A stretch of 64,000 bases of DNA from Lewinella sp. W8 (GCF_004375085.3 NZ_SNAQ03000001.1:124001-188000); one strand, 5' to 3'. Counted from the first letter of the stretch, positions 17,434-27,110 are shown. Translations and numbers: made by a program. The notes: a model not told the origin generated them from the sequence alone.

Positions 17434-18048
17434 TTAGAAATTATAGTTGAAGCCCGTCCGGAATTCGTACGGGCTGTCGTTGATCCGGTCGGGTTGGGTC
17501 AGGCGAAAGAGGATCAGGATTTCGAAGCCCGCCATACCGGGGCCACCGCCCTGCTGGAAACCACCCCCGAGAAAGGGAATGGTGCGGTTCACCCGCACTT
17601 CGTCGCCGTTGGTGAAAATGTCGACGTCGCTCACGAGGCTGTATTCCCCGTGCACGAAAAATTGCTGGAATACCTTGGCGCGGGCAAAGATTCCGCCGGA
17701 CCAGGTGAGGAAGTTGTTCCGCTCGGTCCCGTTGAAGGTCTCGAAGCGGAAGTTGTTGTAGGTGAGGCTGGCCCGGGGACCAACGCTGATGACGTTGTTG
17801 AGCTTGTACCCGACGATGGGGGAGACCCCAATCTGGAAAAAGCTGGTGCCGTTGCCCCCCTGAAACCCGAGTTGGGCTCCCGCTCCGTACCACAGCTGTC
17901 CGCCGAAGTTGCTCTGCTGCCGCCGGCGGTCCTCACTACTGCTGGTGTAGTCGAGGTCATCCCGGGCTTCGTCTTCGCGGGTGTTCTGTCCGCTCAGGCT
18001 GAGGGTGAGGGTGCTGAGCATTAATAAGGAAAGGAGTAGTCGTTTCAT
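17434..18048 (-). CDS. Outer membrane beta-barrel protein (porin family-like)
   Basis: 204 residues from ATG 18048. The signal peptide MKRLLLSLLMLSTLTLSLSG is followed by an acidic, Arg/Gln-rich linker (about residues 22-45), then alternating amphipathic strands (VSPIVGYKLNNVISVGPRAS and similar). The C-terminus FRTGFNYNF ends in an aromatic residue, as outer-membrane barrels do. The Gly-rich loop GGGFQQGGGPGMAG is likely extracellular or periplasmic. Eight strands seem likely. No enzymatic motif. Divergent from yraN. Confidence 0.75.
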   Translation of the reverse strand: MKRLLLSLLMLSTLTLSLSGQNTREDEARDDLDYTSSSEDRRRQQSNFGGQLWYGAGAQLGFQGGNGTSFFQIGVSPIVGYKLNNVISVGPRASLTYNNFRFETFNGTERNNFLTWSGGIFARAKVFQQFFVHGEYSLVSDVDIFTNGDEVRVNRTIPFLGGGFQQGGGPGMAGFEILILFRLTQPDRINDSPYEFRTGFNYNF

Positions 18049-18143
18049 GGTAGGGGTACGCTTGAGTCGCAAATATAACGGTGAATTGGCTGGGAATAAG
18101 ATGTCCCGAGGCCGACGAAGGTTTATTTCCCTATCTTCCTTTG

Positions 18144-18515
18144 GTGAAAACTGACCGACAGGATACCGGACGCCGGGGCGAGGCCATCGCCCGTCAGCAC
18201 TTACTCGATCTGGGCTACGAAATCGAGGCGGTCAACTACCGCTACCGGCGGGTGGAGCTGGACATTGTCGCCCGGGAAGGGGATTGCCTGGTCTTCGTGG
18301 AGGTGAAAACCCGCCGCGGACTGGCCTACGGCCATCCCTCCGGTGCCGTGTCGGCGGCCAAGGAGGCGCGCATCAGTCGGGCGGCGAAGGCCTACATGTA
18401 CGAAACCGGCCACGATTGGGAAGTGCGCTTCGACATCATTTCCATTCTCCTGCATCAGGATGGCTCGCATACCCTGGAGCACCTGCGGGATGCCTTTTTT
18501 CCGGGGCTGTTTTAG
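18144..18515 (+). CDS. YraN/UPF0102 family endonuclease-like protein
   Basis: 123 residues from GTG 18144, typical length for UPF0102. The motifs of the family are intact: GRRGEAIARQHLLDLGY at the N-terminus, RYRRVELDIVAREGDCLVFV with the catalytic-type Glu/Asp, and EVKTRRG with the conserved lysine of the PD-(D/E)XK fold. Members resemble Holliday-junction resolvase-type nucleases; the physiological role is unsettled. A longer GTG start at 18081 is rejected because the family begins just before GRRGE. A -7-like TATCTTCC ends 4 nt before the chosen GTG. Confidence 0.85.
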   Translation: MKTDRQDTGRRGEAIARQHLLDLGYEIEAVNYRYRRVELDIVAREGDCLVFVEVKTRRGLAYGHPSGAVSAAKEARISRAAKAYMYETGHDWEVRFDIISILLHQDGSHTLEHLRDAFFPGLF

Positions 18516-18527
18516 CGCAGCCCGGGC

Positions 18528-19880
18528 TTACACCACCCCCATAGATTTGAGCTCCAGGTACTTATTAATGACGTCCCCCGTCAGGTCTTCGGGACGGGTA
18601 AGCACCACGTGAACGCCATTTTGCCGTAGCCGGGCCGCCATCAGCTGCCGCTGCTGGAGAAAATTACGGGCCGTCGATTTCCGATACACGTCCTCAACGT
18701 CCTCGGTAGGGTCGTCCAGCATGCCGGCGATTTCGGTGTTTTCAAAGAGCACCACCACGAGGGGGTGCATCTTGGCTACCCGGCGCAGGCTGGGCAGGAT
18801 GCGGTCGAGGGCGTAGTTGCTTTCAAAGTTGGTGAAGAGAATCAGCAGACTTCTTCCGCCCAATAATTTCCGGCCGGCGTAGTAGAGCAATTCAAAATTG
18901 CTCTCTTTCTGGCGGTCCTCCTGCCGATAGAGGCTTTCCATGATGCGCCGGATTTGCCCGGGCTTGGCGTCGGCGGGAAGAACGGTACCGATCTTGTCCG
19001 AGAAGGTGAGGAGCCCGGCACGGTCCTCCCGCTCCAGCACCACGTTGCTCAGTGCCAGGGAAGCGTTGATGGAATAGTCCAGCAGGCTGAGGCCGTTGAA
19101 GGGCATGAGCATCGTCCGGCCCTTGTCGATACAGCAAAATATCCTCTGGGCCCGCTCGTCTTCATACTGATTAACCATCAGGGTGCGCTGCCGACTGGTG
19201 GCCTTCCAGTTGATACTGCGGTAGTCATCGCCGCGTACGTACTCCTTGATCTGATCAAATTCGTAACTCTTGGCCAGGCGCTGGAGGCGCCGCCGACCGG
19301 GAGCGGGGACGGTAGTCTTTGCCTGCAACGCAAACTGCCGCATCTGCAAAATACTGGGGTAGACCGGAATTTCCTGCTCCTGCGGAATGTTCACCCGGCG
19401 TTCGGCTAACCCCAGGCTTCCCTGGAGGAAAATATTGAGGTCCCCAAAGCGGTACAACCCCCGATTCATGGGTTGAATCTGGTAGGTGAGTTCCTGGTCC
19501 CCCTCGGGTTCGAGATCGAAGGAAAGGGCGTGGTCGCGGATTTGGAGTTCCGGAGGAAGCTCGTCGGTCAGTACCGCCCGAAAACCCTGCTGGCCGGAAT
19601 TCTGAATCCGTACCCGCACGGTCGAGGCATCACTGAGGGAAAGGATTTTCGGGGGCGTCCGCCGCCCCGTAATCTTTGGGGCCGCCAGGGCAAGTTGAAA
19701 GAGATCATAGCCCAGTGCCCCCAGGAGCGCCAGGAGCCCCACGATGGCCAGGTAGTAGGTTGGCGTCCACCAGAAGCCCATCACGGAAAGTAGGAGGCAG
19801 CCTCCCAGCGCCACGAAAAAGCGATCCTTCAGGTAGAGGAATCTGACGTGGTCGAGCAGGTCCGTGATGATTTTCTTCAT
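18528..19880 (-). CDS. DUF58 domain protein (MoxR-associated, vWA-like)
   Basis: 450 residues from ATG 19880. Two membrane helices near the N-terminus (FFVALGGCLLLSVMGFWW; YLAIVGLLALLGALGYDLF) are followed by a beta-sandwich region, then the DUF58 signature near residue 220 (YEFDQIKEYVRGDDYRSINW, then KATSRQRTLMVNQYEDE). A vWA-like domain follows (CCIDKGRTMLMP). Such proteins usually pair with a MoxR AAA+ ATPase and further vWA proteins; none is adjacent here, which is unusual. The likely role is in assembly or quality control at the membrane. Convergent with yraN, 12 nt apart. Confidence 0.88.
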   Translation of the reverse strand: MKKIITDLLDHVRFLYLKDRFFVALGGCLLLSVMGFWWTPTYYLAIVGLLALLGALGYDLFQLALAAPKITGRRTPPKILSLSDASTVRVRIQNSGQQGFRAVLTDELPPELQIRDHALSFDLEPEGDQELTYQIQPMNRGLYRFGDLNIFLQGSLGLAERRVNIPQEQEIPVYPSILQMRQFALQAKTTVPAPGRRRLQRLAKSYEFDQIKEYVRGDDYRSINWKATSRQRTLMVNQYEDERAQRIFCCIDKGRTMLMPFNGLSLLDYSINASLALSNVVLEREDRAGLLTFSDKIGTVLPADAKPGQIRRIMESLYRQEDRQKESNFELLYYAGRKLLGGRSLLILFTNFESNYALDRILPSLRRVAKMHPLVVVLFENTEIAGMLDDPTEDVEDVYRKSTARNFLQQRQLMAARLRQNGVHVVLTRPEDLTGDVINKYLELKSMGVV

Positions 19881-19966
19881 TAGGTAGGCCAAGGTAATAT
19901 TTTTCCTCGGCGGGAGAAACCTGCTGAATCAGCCATTGCGCAAAAAAATGTCCGGGTTGGCGAGGC

Positions 19967-20527
19967 CTAGACGGCCAGCACGCCTTCGGCCATTTTAATG
20001 ATGAGTTCACGGCGGGCCGCCTCGTCGAAGGGTGCGGGCTTGCCGTTCAGCGGCAGCGCGGAAAATTTAACCCGGAAGGGTTTGCCGGCCTCCACGGAAA
20101 TAATGCGTCCTTCATTCTTGATGCGGGCGGAGTACTCCCCAATCTTGACGGCATCTGCACCCTTGGCACCGGCCACCTCATCGATGATGGATTGAATGCC
20201 GCTTGGTTCCTCGGGCATCTCCACGATGAGCGTTCCACTCCAGTCGGGGCTGGTCAGCTCATACTGGCAGGAGTTGTAGCTGGTAGCTGCCCGGTGGCCG
20301 GGCAGGGGGACCTGTACGCCGGCGGCGAAAAGTCCGAGGACTTCCGCTTCGGTCAGGAAGACACAAACGGGTGGGGGCGGGGCAATCTTGGACAGACGCT
20401 CCTCGTCGGACTCTTCCACGAATTCGGTCGCAGTATCGGTGGTTCCGGCTTCTTCCGCGGCGTCGCTGCCACAGGAAACCAGGAAAAAACTCAGGGTGAT
20501 TAGCGGGAGTAAAAAGCGGTACATCAT
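19967..20527 (-). CDS. Lipoprotein of unknown function
   Basis: 186 residues. Tandem ATG codons at 20527 and 20524 start a signal with lipobox LVSC (Cys near residue 19 of MMYRFLLPLITLSFFLVSCG). An acidic Thr/Glu linker follows, and then a domain with CVFLTEAEVLGLFAAGVQVP and an SCQYEL segment. This resembles the small alpha/beta lipoprotein domain seen in DUF3558-like proteins, though only weakly. It should be anchored in a membrane facing the periplasm. No partner gene is evident. Confidence 0.7.
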   Translation of the reverse strand: MMYRFLLPLITLSFFLVSCGSDAAEEAGTTDTATEFVEESDEERLSKIAPPPPVCVFLTEAEVLGLFAAGVQVPLPGHRAATSYNSCQYELTSPDWSGTLIVEMPEEPSGIQSIIDEVAGAKGADAVKIGEYSARIKNEGRIISVEAGKPFRVKFSALPLNGKPAPFDEAARRELIIKMAEGVLAV

Positions 20528-20872
20528 TGCTTGAACGTAAATGGGTGGCAAAGATAAACCGATTCGGCGTAAGGAATTGCTTTTCGTGAGCTACCGGTGG
20601 GATTGGTCAGCCAGGAAAATATGACCGTCGAAACTAAGCGGCCGAACCCAAGGGAGTAGTATAATTAGGCAACGCGTGCAGGTGCCGGGTTCGTTGGACC
20701 GAAGCCATGCTTATTGGTAGAAAGGCAAACGTATTTACCGCCTATTCTACGAGCGGTCGTCAGATAAGCACGAAGTACTGCGTAGTACATTCCCTATTGC
20801 TGGCGCAGTCAATATCGAGTTTGACTGACCAATCGCGGTAAGTAGCGGCTTTTCAATGATCAAATCACCACT
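20528..20872. other. Intergenic region with one GCAGGTGC repeat
   Basis: 345 bp between the lipoprotein and porU, both on minus. It holds one dispersed-repeat copy at 20668-20689 (GGCAACGCGTGCAGGTGCCG) and a short hairpin GTACT-GCGT-AGTAC near 20775. No gene is seen. Confidence 0.55.
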
Positions 20873-23800
20873 CTATTTCAAGATGACCAACTTCTCCAGT
20901 TCTCCGTTCAGGATATTCGTCTGGTCCCCCCGCAGGCGAACCTGATAGAGGTATACGCCCCGGGCCAGCGGCTCACCGTAGTCGTCCAGCCCGTCCCATT
21001 CGATGCAGTCGTCCTGGCGGACGGTACCATCGCTGAAGGGGTAGTCCCTGGTGAGGGTCTTCACCAGGCGACCGTTGATGGTGTAAATCTGCACGATGGC
21101 TTCTACCTCCTGACCGACCAGGGTGTGGTCAAACTGGAAGCACGTTCGGTCCGTGAACGGGTTGGGGTAGTTCAGCACCCGGGTGAGGGCGTCATTGCCG
21201 TCCGCGGCCACCACGAATTCCGTCTGGCCAACGGCGCTGTTGTTGGCTACGTCCCAGGCCCGTACGGTAACCGTATGCAGGCCGGGTTCCAGGTCAAACA
21301 GGGGGTAACGCACGGTGCCGCTCCGGAAATCATCGGCGTCGGCTTCGTAGTAGTCGTTCAGGACGATGGCGTTGCGGGTGTCTTCGTCCAGCACGGCTTC
21401 CAGATCGTGCCCGATGCTGTTTCCCGTAACGTTGATTCCCAGGTCATCGGACAGCTTAACGAGCAGCACCGGATCACTGGAGGTTTGGCTACCGGCCACG
21501 AAGTCTTCGGTGTCCATGAAGACGTCTACCGTCGGACCCTGATTATCGCTGATGGCCACACTGCTCGTGCCGCCGATAACGAGGCGATCGTAAAATCCGG
21601 CCGCGTCCGTAAACTGGCTCAGGTCTTCGGCGTAATAGCTGATTTTTCCCGCCCCGAAGGCGTAGTTGATGTCGTTGGGAACCACAAATTCAAAGGAGAA
21701 CCGGCCGTTCGTAACGGTGGCCTTGCCCCGGAAGACGATGTTGCGCTGCACGGAGAACTCCAACTCGGGGCTCCCGGGGTCCTGGGCGAGGGTAGTAACC
21801 GTTTGGGGTTTGTCGTAAATGGTGGGAAATACCTGTCCGTTGAAGTTTTCCAACAGGTTGCCGGCCACGTCCGTTACTTCCCCGCTGATGCGCATTTTCT
21901 GTAGTGCCCGGACGGTATCCTGCCGCTCCGCACTGACGGGGAGACTGTCGATCATGGTCGTGCGGATGGCGTGGCGGGGTAGGGCGATCACCGTGGCCGG
22001 ATCCCCGAGCAGGGTGAACTTCCGGACGTTCTCGGTTCGCCCGTCGAGGCGGGTTCCTGAATCAACGCCCATGGCGTTGTTCTTGGCAATCCGGATGATG
22101 TCTCCCAGGCTGCGCCATTCCCCCTCGGGGCGGTCCATCATGGCCTGCATGGTTTCGTTGGTCAACTGGAAATTACGGTTGGCGAACACCGGACGGGTGG
22201 TCGTCAGCAGGGCAATTACCCCGCCGTTGGGGGTCAGTAGTGCTTCCTCTCCGGCCGAGACAAAGGACGCATCGTCGTAGTTGCTGAACGTACAGGTCGC
22301 CGTGATGAAGACCGGCGGCTGGATGGGGTCAATGGCGTTGGGCTCCTTGGTCCAGTTCCGAATTTGTGGAATGGTGAGCACCCGCTCCTGAGCCCATCCA
22401 CGCGGGCCGCCGTGCCCCAGGTAGGTGACCGCGAGTGCACCGCGGAAGATGGCCCGGTCCAGGCCTTCCGTAACGTCCGGGTAGCGGTCCCCGGCGGAGA
22501 GACTCTGCTGGGGGAAGAGGTCGAAGTAGAGTTTGTCAAAATTGAGGTCCGGCTTTCGGGCGGCAACGGCATTGGCGACGGTGTTGACGTCGCGGGAGTG
22601 GGTGCCTCCGTCTTCGTCGTCTCCGGCGAAGACCATGCGGGTGCGCCAGTCGCCAAGGGTCGCCGGTTCCGTGTCGTAGCGAATCAGCTTGGCCAGCACC
22701 TGATTGGCCTCGTCGCCGGACTTCACGGGAAGCCGACCCACGGCGATGTTGAGCATGGGGCCGAGGGGTTGTCCGGCCGCCGTCGGGTTGAAAATCCCGT
22801 AGAAATCGTCGGCGGGAAAGCTACCCACTTCCGTGATGTTACCGCTGTGCTCAAAGGCCGGGATGAAGGTCGTACCGAGCCCCAGAATGTTGCGGTGATC
22901 AAAACTTCCGTCTCCGAAAAGCAACAGAAACCGGAGGTTAGGGTCCCGGCCGTAGATCATGTGCGCAAAATTCCGGATGGCCGCGGCGTCGGGGCGGCCA
23001 CTGCTGAATTCGTGGTAGACCTGTTCGGTGGTGACCACCACTACTTCCAGGCCGTTGTGGCTGCGGCGGTGCTCGGCCAGCTGCTCGGCCTGGGTCAGGA
23101 AGGTGGGGTGGCTGACGATGATCATGTCGGCCCGCTCGATACTGTGCAGGTTTTGGTTATCCACCCGGGAGCCCGAGACGGGGGCGGGTAGATTGCCCCC
23201 CGGCCGGAAGGCAACGTACTCAAACAAGGTGCCACCGGCGGGCGCGCTGAAGCTGCCGTTCGTCAGTTCTGCTTGCCGAACGTCCGCACCGTCCACCCGC
23301 CACACGAGGGCATCTCCGGGGAGGTTGCTCAGCTGGTAAGTGACGGCGGGAGCCTCCATGGTGCGCGTATCCCGGAAGTTGAACTGATCCTGGCCGGGGA
23401 AGCTGATCTGGCGCCGGGCGCGGAGCTGGATCCAGTCCAGCCAACCTTCGCTGTTGTTGGCGTTGGCGGGGAAGGGGTAATCCACGAGCACGTCGATCTC
23501 GGGCGAGCTCAGCTCGATGTTGCCAATCAGCTCCGTCGGGCGGGCGGCCGGTAACTGTTCCTGACGACCGAAACTGACGCTGCTGCCGGAGCGGCTGGTC
23601 AGCCGTTGCCCCTGCACTTCCACGAAAAAGCGATTGGTAACGTCCGTGCGCAGGGCCATCTGCGCCCGCAGCTCGGCCGTTTCTCCCGCCACCGCATTGG
23701 GGACCCGAAAGAGGGTGGGGTAGTTTTTCTCGCGAGATACCTTGAAAAATTCGCCGAACCACTGCTGACCGGAGCCGTGGGAATTCCCCCCCAGTTCATG

Positions 23801-24784
23801 CAGGACGTTGAAGCGATCTTCCTCAAAGTGGTAAAAGGCGTCGTAGCTGTTGGTGCTGGTCGTGGCGTTGGCGGCGGGAAGCTGACTGATCCGGCGGCCG
23901 TCCGCACCTCCTACCCTCAGGTAGTAGTAGTTCTCGGTGGCGTAGACGTTCTTTTCGTAAAAGAAGCGATCCTGGTCGGCCTCGTAGCGTTGCCGATCGG
24001 GCCCCTCGGCGTAGAAAAGGATAGCATCACCTCCATCAAAGGAGCCATCTTCTTCTCCCGTTACCCGGATGGCCAGTTCGGTCAGGTCATCGGGTGTGGA
24101 TACTTCGATGGGCTCGGGAAGCTTTCCGGTGGTGGGCTGGCCAAACAGGGCCAGCGACCGTGGATTGATGCTTCCCGGATCCAGGCCAAGCTCGTTGGCC
24201 AGAAAGTCTCCGTTAATGCGGTGGATACCCGACTGGGTCACGGCCACCCGGAACCACTGCCCCTGGGAGAGCACGGAGTTGGTGGCGTAATCCATACGGC
24301 CCGTTCCCCGGCCGCCATTTGGGACCAGGCGAATGTCTACGGAAACCAGCCGCTGGGGACCGGTGGACGTATTGATGATGGCCGGAGCACTGACCAGTCC
24401 GATCCAGCCCTCGGGCTGCTGGGTGGTATTTACCGAAAAGGTGAAGTCTTCGGGAAATGCTGCCGCGCCAGCGGGCAGCGCAATGGATTCAAAATTGGCG
24501 GAGAGGACCTCCACGGTGTACTCCCGGTTCGGGGCCGCGGGGAACTGCCGGACGTACACCGGGGCCCGACTACTAAACTTTGCACCTGCGCTCCGTCGCC
24601 CCTGCGTTGAAACGGTACTCGTTCCCCGGGGCACCAGGGTATGGGAAAAGCTTACGGAACGAACGCCCTCCCACTCGATGATTTGCGGGGAGTCGTCCCA
24701 GAGGAGCTCATCCTGAAAGCGAAGTTGAGCGGAAAGACCGGTAAGGGTCAACAGGCAAAGAATGGTAAGCAGATGCTTAAGCAT
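20873..24784 (-). CDS. porU: Type IX secretion system sortase PorU
   Basis: 1303 residues, in the usual PorU range. A signal peptide (MLKHLLTILCLLTLTGLSAQ) is followed by a long N-terminal beta region, then a gingipain-type C25 peptidase domain at about 560-960. The catalytic His lies near 789 in VTYLGHGGPRGWAQE and the Cys near 832 in FITATCTFSNYDD. The C-terminal part has an Ig-like segment and a T9SS-type end (VLNYPNPFTDRTCFQFDHT, with LARGVYLYQVRLRGDQ). PorU removes C-terminal signals from T9SS cargo and links them to the cell surface. The gene is divergent from a porP/sprF-like gene. The stretch at 24582-24602 inside the coding region matches the dispersed GCAGGTGC repeat. Confidence 0.95.
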   Translation of the reverse strand: MLKHLLTILCLLTLTGLSAQLRFQDELLWDDSPQIIEWEGVRSVSFSHTLVPRGTSTVSTQGRRSAGAKFSSRAPVYVRQFPAAPNREYTVEVLSANFESIALPAGAAAFPEDFTFSVNTTQQPEGWIGLVSAPAIINTSTGPQRLVSVDIRLVPNGGRGTGRMDYATNSVLSQGQWFRVAVTQSGIHRINGDFLANELGLDPGSINPRSLALFGQPTTGKLPEPIEVSTPDDLTELAIRVTGEEDGSFDGGDAILFYAEGPDRQRYEADQDRFFYEKNVYATENYYYLRVGGADGRRISQLPAANATTSTNSYDAFYHFEEDRFNVLHELGGNSHGSGQQWFGEFFKVSREKNYPTLFRVPNAVAGETAELRAQMALRTDVTNRFFVEVQGQRLTSRSGSSVSFGRQEQLPAARPTELIGNIELSSPEIDVLVDYPFPANANNSEGWLDWIQLRARRQISFPGQDQFNFRDTRTMEAPAVTYQLSNLPGDALVWRVDGADVRQAELTNGSFSAPAGGTLFEYVAFRPGGNLPAPVSGSRVDNQNLHSIERADMIIVSHPTFLTQAEQLAEHRRSHNGLEVVVVTTEQVYHEFSSGRPDAAAIRNFAHMIYGRDPNLRFLLLFGDGSFDHRNILGLGTTFIPAFEHSGNITEVGSFPADDFYGIFNPTAAGQPLGPMLNIAVGRLPVKSGDEANQVLAKLIRYDTEPATLGDWRTRMVFAGDDEDGGTHSRDVNTVANAVAARKPDLNFDKLYFDLFPQQSLSAGDRYPDVTEGLDRAIFRGALAVTYLGHGGPRGWAQERVLTIPQIRNWTKEPNAIDPIQPPVFITATCTFSNYDDASFVSAGEEALLTPNGGVIALLTTTRPVFANRNFQLTNETMQAMMDRPEGEWRSLGDIIRIAKNNAMGVDSGTRLDGRTENVRKFTLLGDPATVIALPRHAIRTTMIDSLPVSAERQDTVRALQKMRISGEVTDVAGNLLENFNGQVFPTIYDKPQTVTTLAQDPGSPELEFSVQRNIVFRGKATVTNGRFSFEFVVPNDINYAFGAGKISYYAEDLSQFTDAAGFYDRLVIGGTSSVAISDNQGPTVDVFMDTEDFVAGSQTSSDPVLLVKLSDDLGINVTGNSIGHDLEAVLDEDTRNAIVLNDYYEADADDFRSGTVRYPLFDLEPGLHTVTVRAWDVANNSAVGQTEFVVAADGNDALTRVLNYPNPFTDRTCFQFDHTLVGQEVEAIVQIYTINGRLVKTLTRDYPFSDGTVRQDDCIEWDGLDDYGEPLARGVYLYQVRLRGDQTNILNGELEKLVILK

Positions 24785-25082
24785 AGGTATACGTGTGGGG
24801 GCTAAAACAAGATACGGTCAGGACCGGGAAACGTTGTTTGGTAAACGGGTTTTTGCCCCGAATCGTTGGGGGCTGTCGGGGGCACGACGCGAAGATCGCA
24901 CTTTAACGCATGGGGTTTGGAAAGCGGGGTGCCGCACCCTAGCTTTAGGGCCGCACCAGCGCTTACTAACGTTAATCCGGCGGGAGGTAGATGTAAACAT
25001 TTCCCCTTTTTTACGTTAGTATTCCGGAGTGGGGCCTTGTCCGCCCGCCCGATGTGCCAGTGCCTTTAGTTATCCCCAAACG
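24785..25082. other. Divergent porU/porP promoter region
   Basis: About 300 bp that must hold promoters for both genes. No convincing -7 box was found by eye. A short perfect hairpin GGGTG-CCG-CACCC lies near 24930. Confidence 0.5.
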
Positions 25083-26090
25083 ATGCGCCAAACCTTTACC
25101 ATACTTGCCCTCCTGTTTTTGCTGCCTTCCCTTGGGGCACAGGATCCGGTCTTTTCTCAATTCTACGCCGCTCCCCTACGGCTCAATCCGGCCTTTGCCG
25201 GGGTCAGCCCCGCTCCGCGGATAAGTCTGAACTACCGGGCGCAGCATACCACCTTTCCGAGTGCGTTTACCACCATCGCGGCTTCCTACGAACAGCCCAT
25301 TGAGAATACGCCGTCGAGTTTCGGCCTGCGGGTGATGAACGACAGTCAGCTGGAGGGCAGCTACACGACCACGGAAGTCGCCCTGGTGTACAGCTACGAC
25401 GTACAGGTGAGCCGGGAATTTCACGCCCGCTTCGGGATGGCGGCCGGCATCCTTTCTACGGCCCTGGACCAGAATCGACTCATCTTCGGAGACGTACTCG
25501 ATCCACTCGACGGCGCCACGGGCATTACCGAAGAGCAATTGGTTTCGGCCTCGAAAACCTCCGCCGATTTCGGAATCGGGGTGCTGATGTACGCCAAGAA
25601 TTTATATGGCGGAATCAGCATCGAGCACCTGAACCGCCCCGATGAACAACTCATCGACCTCAACGATAACCTCTACGCCGGACGTCCCCAGCGCTTCAGC
25701 ATCCACGGCGGAGCCCAGCTCAACGTCAAACGCTACAGCAATCGCCGGCGCCCGGCCTACGTCACCCCCAACTTTCTGTACACCTCCCAGGCGAGTTTTC
25801 AGCAGCTAAACCTGGGGGCCTACTTCGGCTACGGGCCCTTTGCCCTGGGCGGGTGGTACCGTCATGCCTTCGCCAACGCCGACGGGTTCATCGGCAGCGT
25901 CAGCTTCCGCCAGGATATTTTGCGGATTGGGATCAGCTACGACGCCGTGGTGTCGGACCTGCGGAACGTACCCGGTGGCCTGGGCCCCACCCTCGAAGCC
26001 AGTATCCAGATTGACCTCGGACAAAGCCGGGAACTTCAGCGCAAGAAATTTGCCAGTAGGTATAATGATTGCTTCGGCATGTTTCGGTAG
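25083..26090 (+). CDS. Type IX secretion membrane protein PorP/SprF family
   Basis: 335 residues from ATG 25083. After the signal peptide (MRQTFTILALLFLLPSLGAQ) comes the family opening DPVFSQFYAAPLRLNPAFAG, which is diagnostic of PorP/SprF proteins, then a 14-strand-type beta-barrel pattern. Several paralogues usually occur per genome, each often paired with its own secreted cargo or with PorE-like proteins, so assignment to core PorP is not certain. The position beside porU, divergently arranged, supports a T9SS role. Downstream is a long low-complexity repeat array. Confidence 0.92.
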   Translation: MRQTFTILALLFLLPSLGAQDPVFSQFYAAPLRLNPAFAGVSPAPRISLNYRAQHTTFPSAFTTIAASYEQPIENTPSSFGLRVMNDSQLEGSYTTTEVALVYSYDVQVSREFHARFGMAAGILSTALDQNRLIFGDVLDPLDGATGITEEQLVSASKTSADFGIGVLMYAKNLYGGISIEHLNRPDEQLIDLNDNLYAGRPQRFSIHGGAQLNVKRYSNRRRPAYVTPNFLYTSQASFQQLNLGAYFGYGPFALGGWYRHAFANADGFIGSVSFRQDILRIGISYDAVVSDLRNVPGGLGPTLEASIQIDLGQSRELQRKKFASRYNDCFGMFR

Positions 26091-26100
26091 CGGTTGTTGG

Positions 26101-26300
26101 TCTTTTGGTTCGTTAGTAATTTAGTTCGTTAGTCTTTTGGTTCGTTAGTCTTTTGGTTCGTTAGTAATTTAGTTCGTTAGTCTTTTGGTTCGTTAGTATT
26201 TTAGTTTGGTGTTTCATCATTCCCTTAACTTCTAACAGACTAACAGACTAACAGACCAACAGACTAACAGACCAACAGACCAACAGACCAACAGACCAAT
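26101..26300. repeat. Two complementary low-complexity arrays between convergent genes
   Basis: 26101-26218 repeats words such as GTTAGTCTTTTGGTTC. 26233-26300 repeats CAGACTAACAGACCAA. The second is nearly the reverse complement of the first, so the transcript or ssDNA could fold into a long imperfect hairpin between the stop codons at 26090 and 26301. Confidence 0.75.
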
Positions 26301-27110
26301 CTATTCCACAAAAAGGTCCTTCAGCGGTTCCGTGCCGGGGGTAACGCTGTAGTGGCTAAAGTCCGTCATGCCAGCTTCCCGGAGGATATCTTCATCGATG
26401 CAGAACTGCCCGCTGCGGTCGCTGGTGAGGATTTCGTAGGCGGCATCCGCGACGATGTCCGGGGTGCGGGACATTTTGATCATTTCTTCCCCGCCCAGAA
26501 CGTTACGCACGGCGGCCGTGGCGATGGTGGTCTGGGGCCAGAGGGCATTGACCTTGATGTTGAAACGCTCCTGTTCTTCAGCCAGACCGAGCACGGTCAT
26601 GCTCATCCCGTATTTGCTCATGGAGTAGGCAAGGTGGTTTTCGAACCATTCCGGTTTGAGGTTCAGCGGAGGACTCATCGTCAGGATGTGTCCGCCTCCG
26701 GCGGCCCGCAGGTAGGGTATCGCCAATTTAGAGACCATGAAAGTGCCCCGGACGTTGATGCCGAACATGAGGTCAAAGCGCTTCATGGTCGTCATGGCCG
26801 TTGGGGTCAGGCTGATGGCACTGGCGTTGTTAATCACGTAATCAATGGATCCGAAGTGGTTAGCCCCCTGTTCCAGCGCGGCGGCTACCTGCTCTTCTTC
26901 GAGCACGTTCATCACGATCGGAAGAGCTTGTCCTCCCCCCATGGCGCCGATCTCCTCAGCGGCCGTGAAGATGGTGCCCTCCAGCTTGGGGTGCGGCTCA
27001 GTGGTTTTTCCCGTAACGATGATGTTGGCACCCGCCTTGGCCAGTCGCTTGCCGATGGCCAGGCCAATCCCCCGGCTGGCACCGGAAATGAAAACCGTTT
27101 TTCCCTGCAT
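26301..27110 (-). CDS. SDR family oxidoreductase (HSDL2-like)
   Basis: 269 residues, a classical short-chain dehydrogenase. The cofactor motif GASRGIGLAIGKRLA lies at residues about 10-24, the NNAS structural motif near 93, a Ser near 145 (LTMSPP) and the catalytic YSMSK near 160-164. The set LKPEWFENHLAYSMSKYGMS and the later FNIKVNALWPQT resemble eukaryotic HSDL2 and its bacterial homologues. It should use NADP(H) on a lipid or related carbonyl. The start at 27110 (MQGKTVFISGASRGIG) is standard. Single gene. Confidence 0.9.
   Translation of the reverse strand: MQGKTVFISGASRGIGLAIGKRLAKAGANIIVTGKTTEPHPKLEGTIFTAAEEIGAMGGGQALPIVMNVLEEEQVAAALEQGANHFGSIDYVINNASAISLTPTAMTTMKRFDLMFGINVRGTFMVSKLAIPYLRAAGGGHILTMSPPLNLKPEWFENHLAYSMSKYGMSMTVLGLAEEQERFNIKVNALWPQTTIATAAVRNVLGGEEMIKMSRTPDIVADAAYEILTSDRSGQFCIDEDILREAGMTDFSHYSVTPGTEPLKDLFVE

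Noticed and set aside
24890..24990. A tRNA-Gly-like word (TTTCCAA anticodon loop) in the porU/porP intergenic region, minus strand.
   Set aside because: The anticodon stem, T arm and acceptor do not pair; at most a very old relic.
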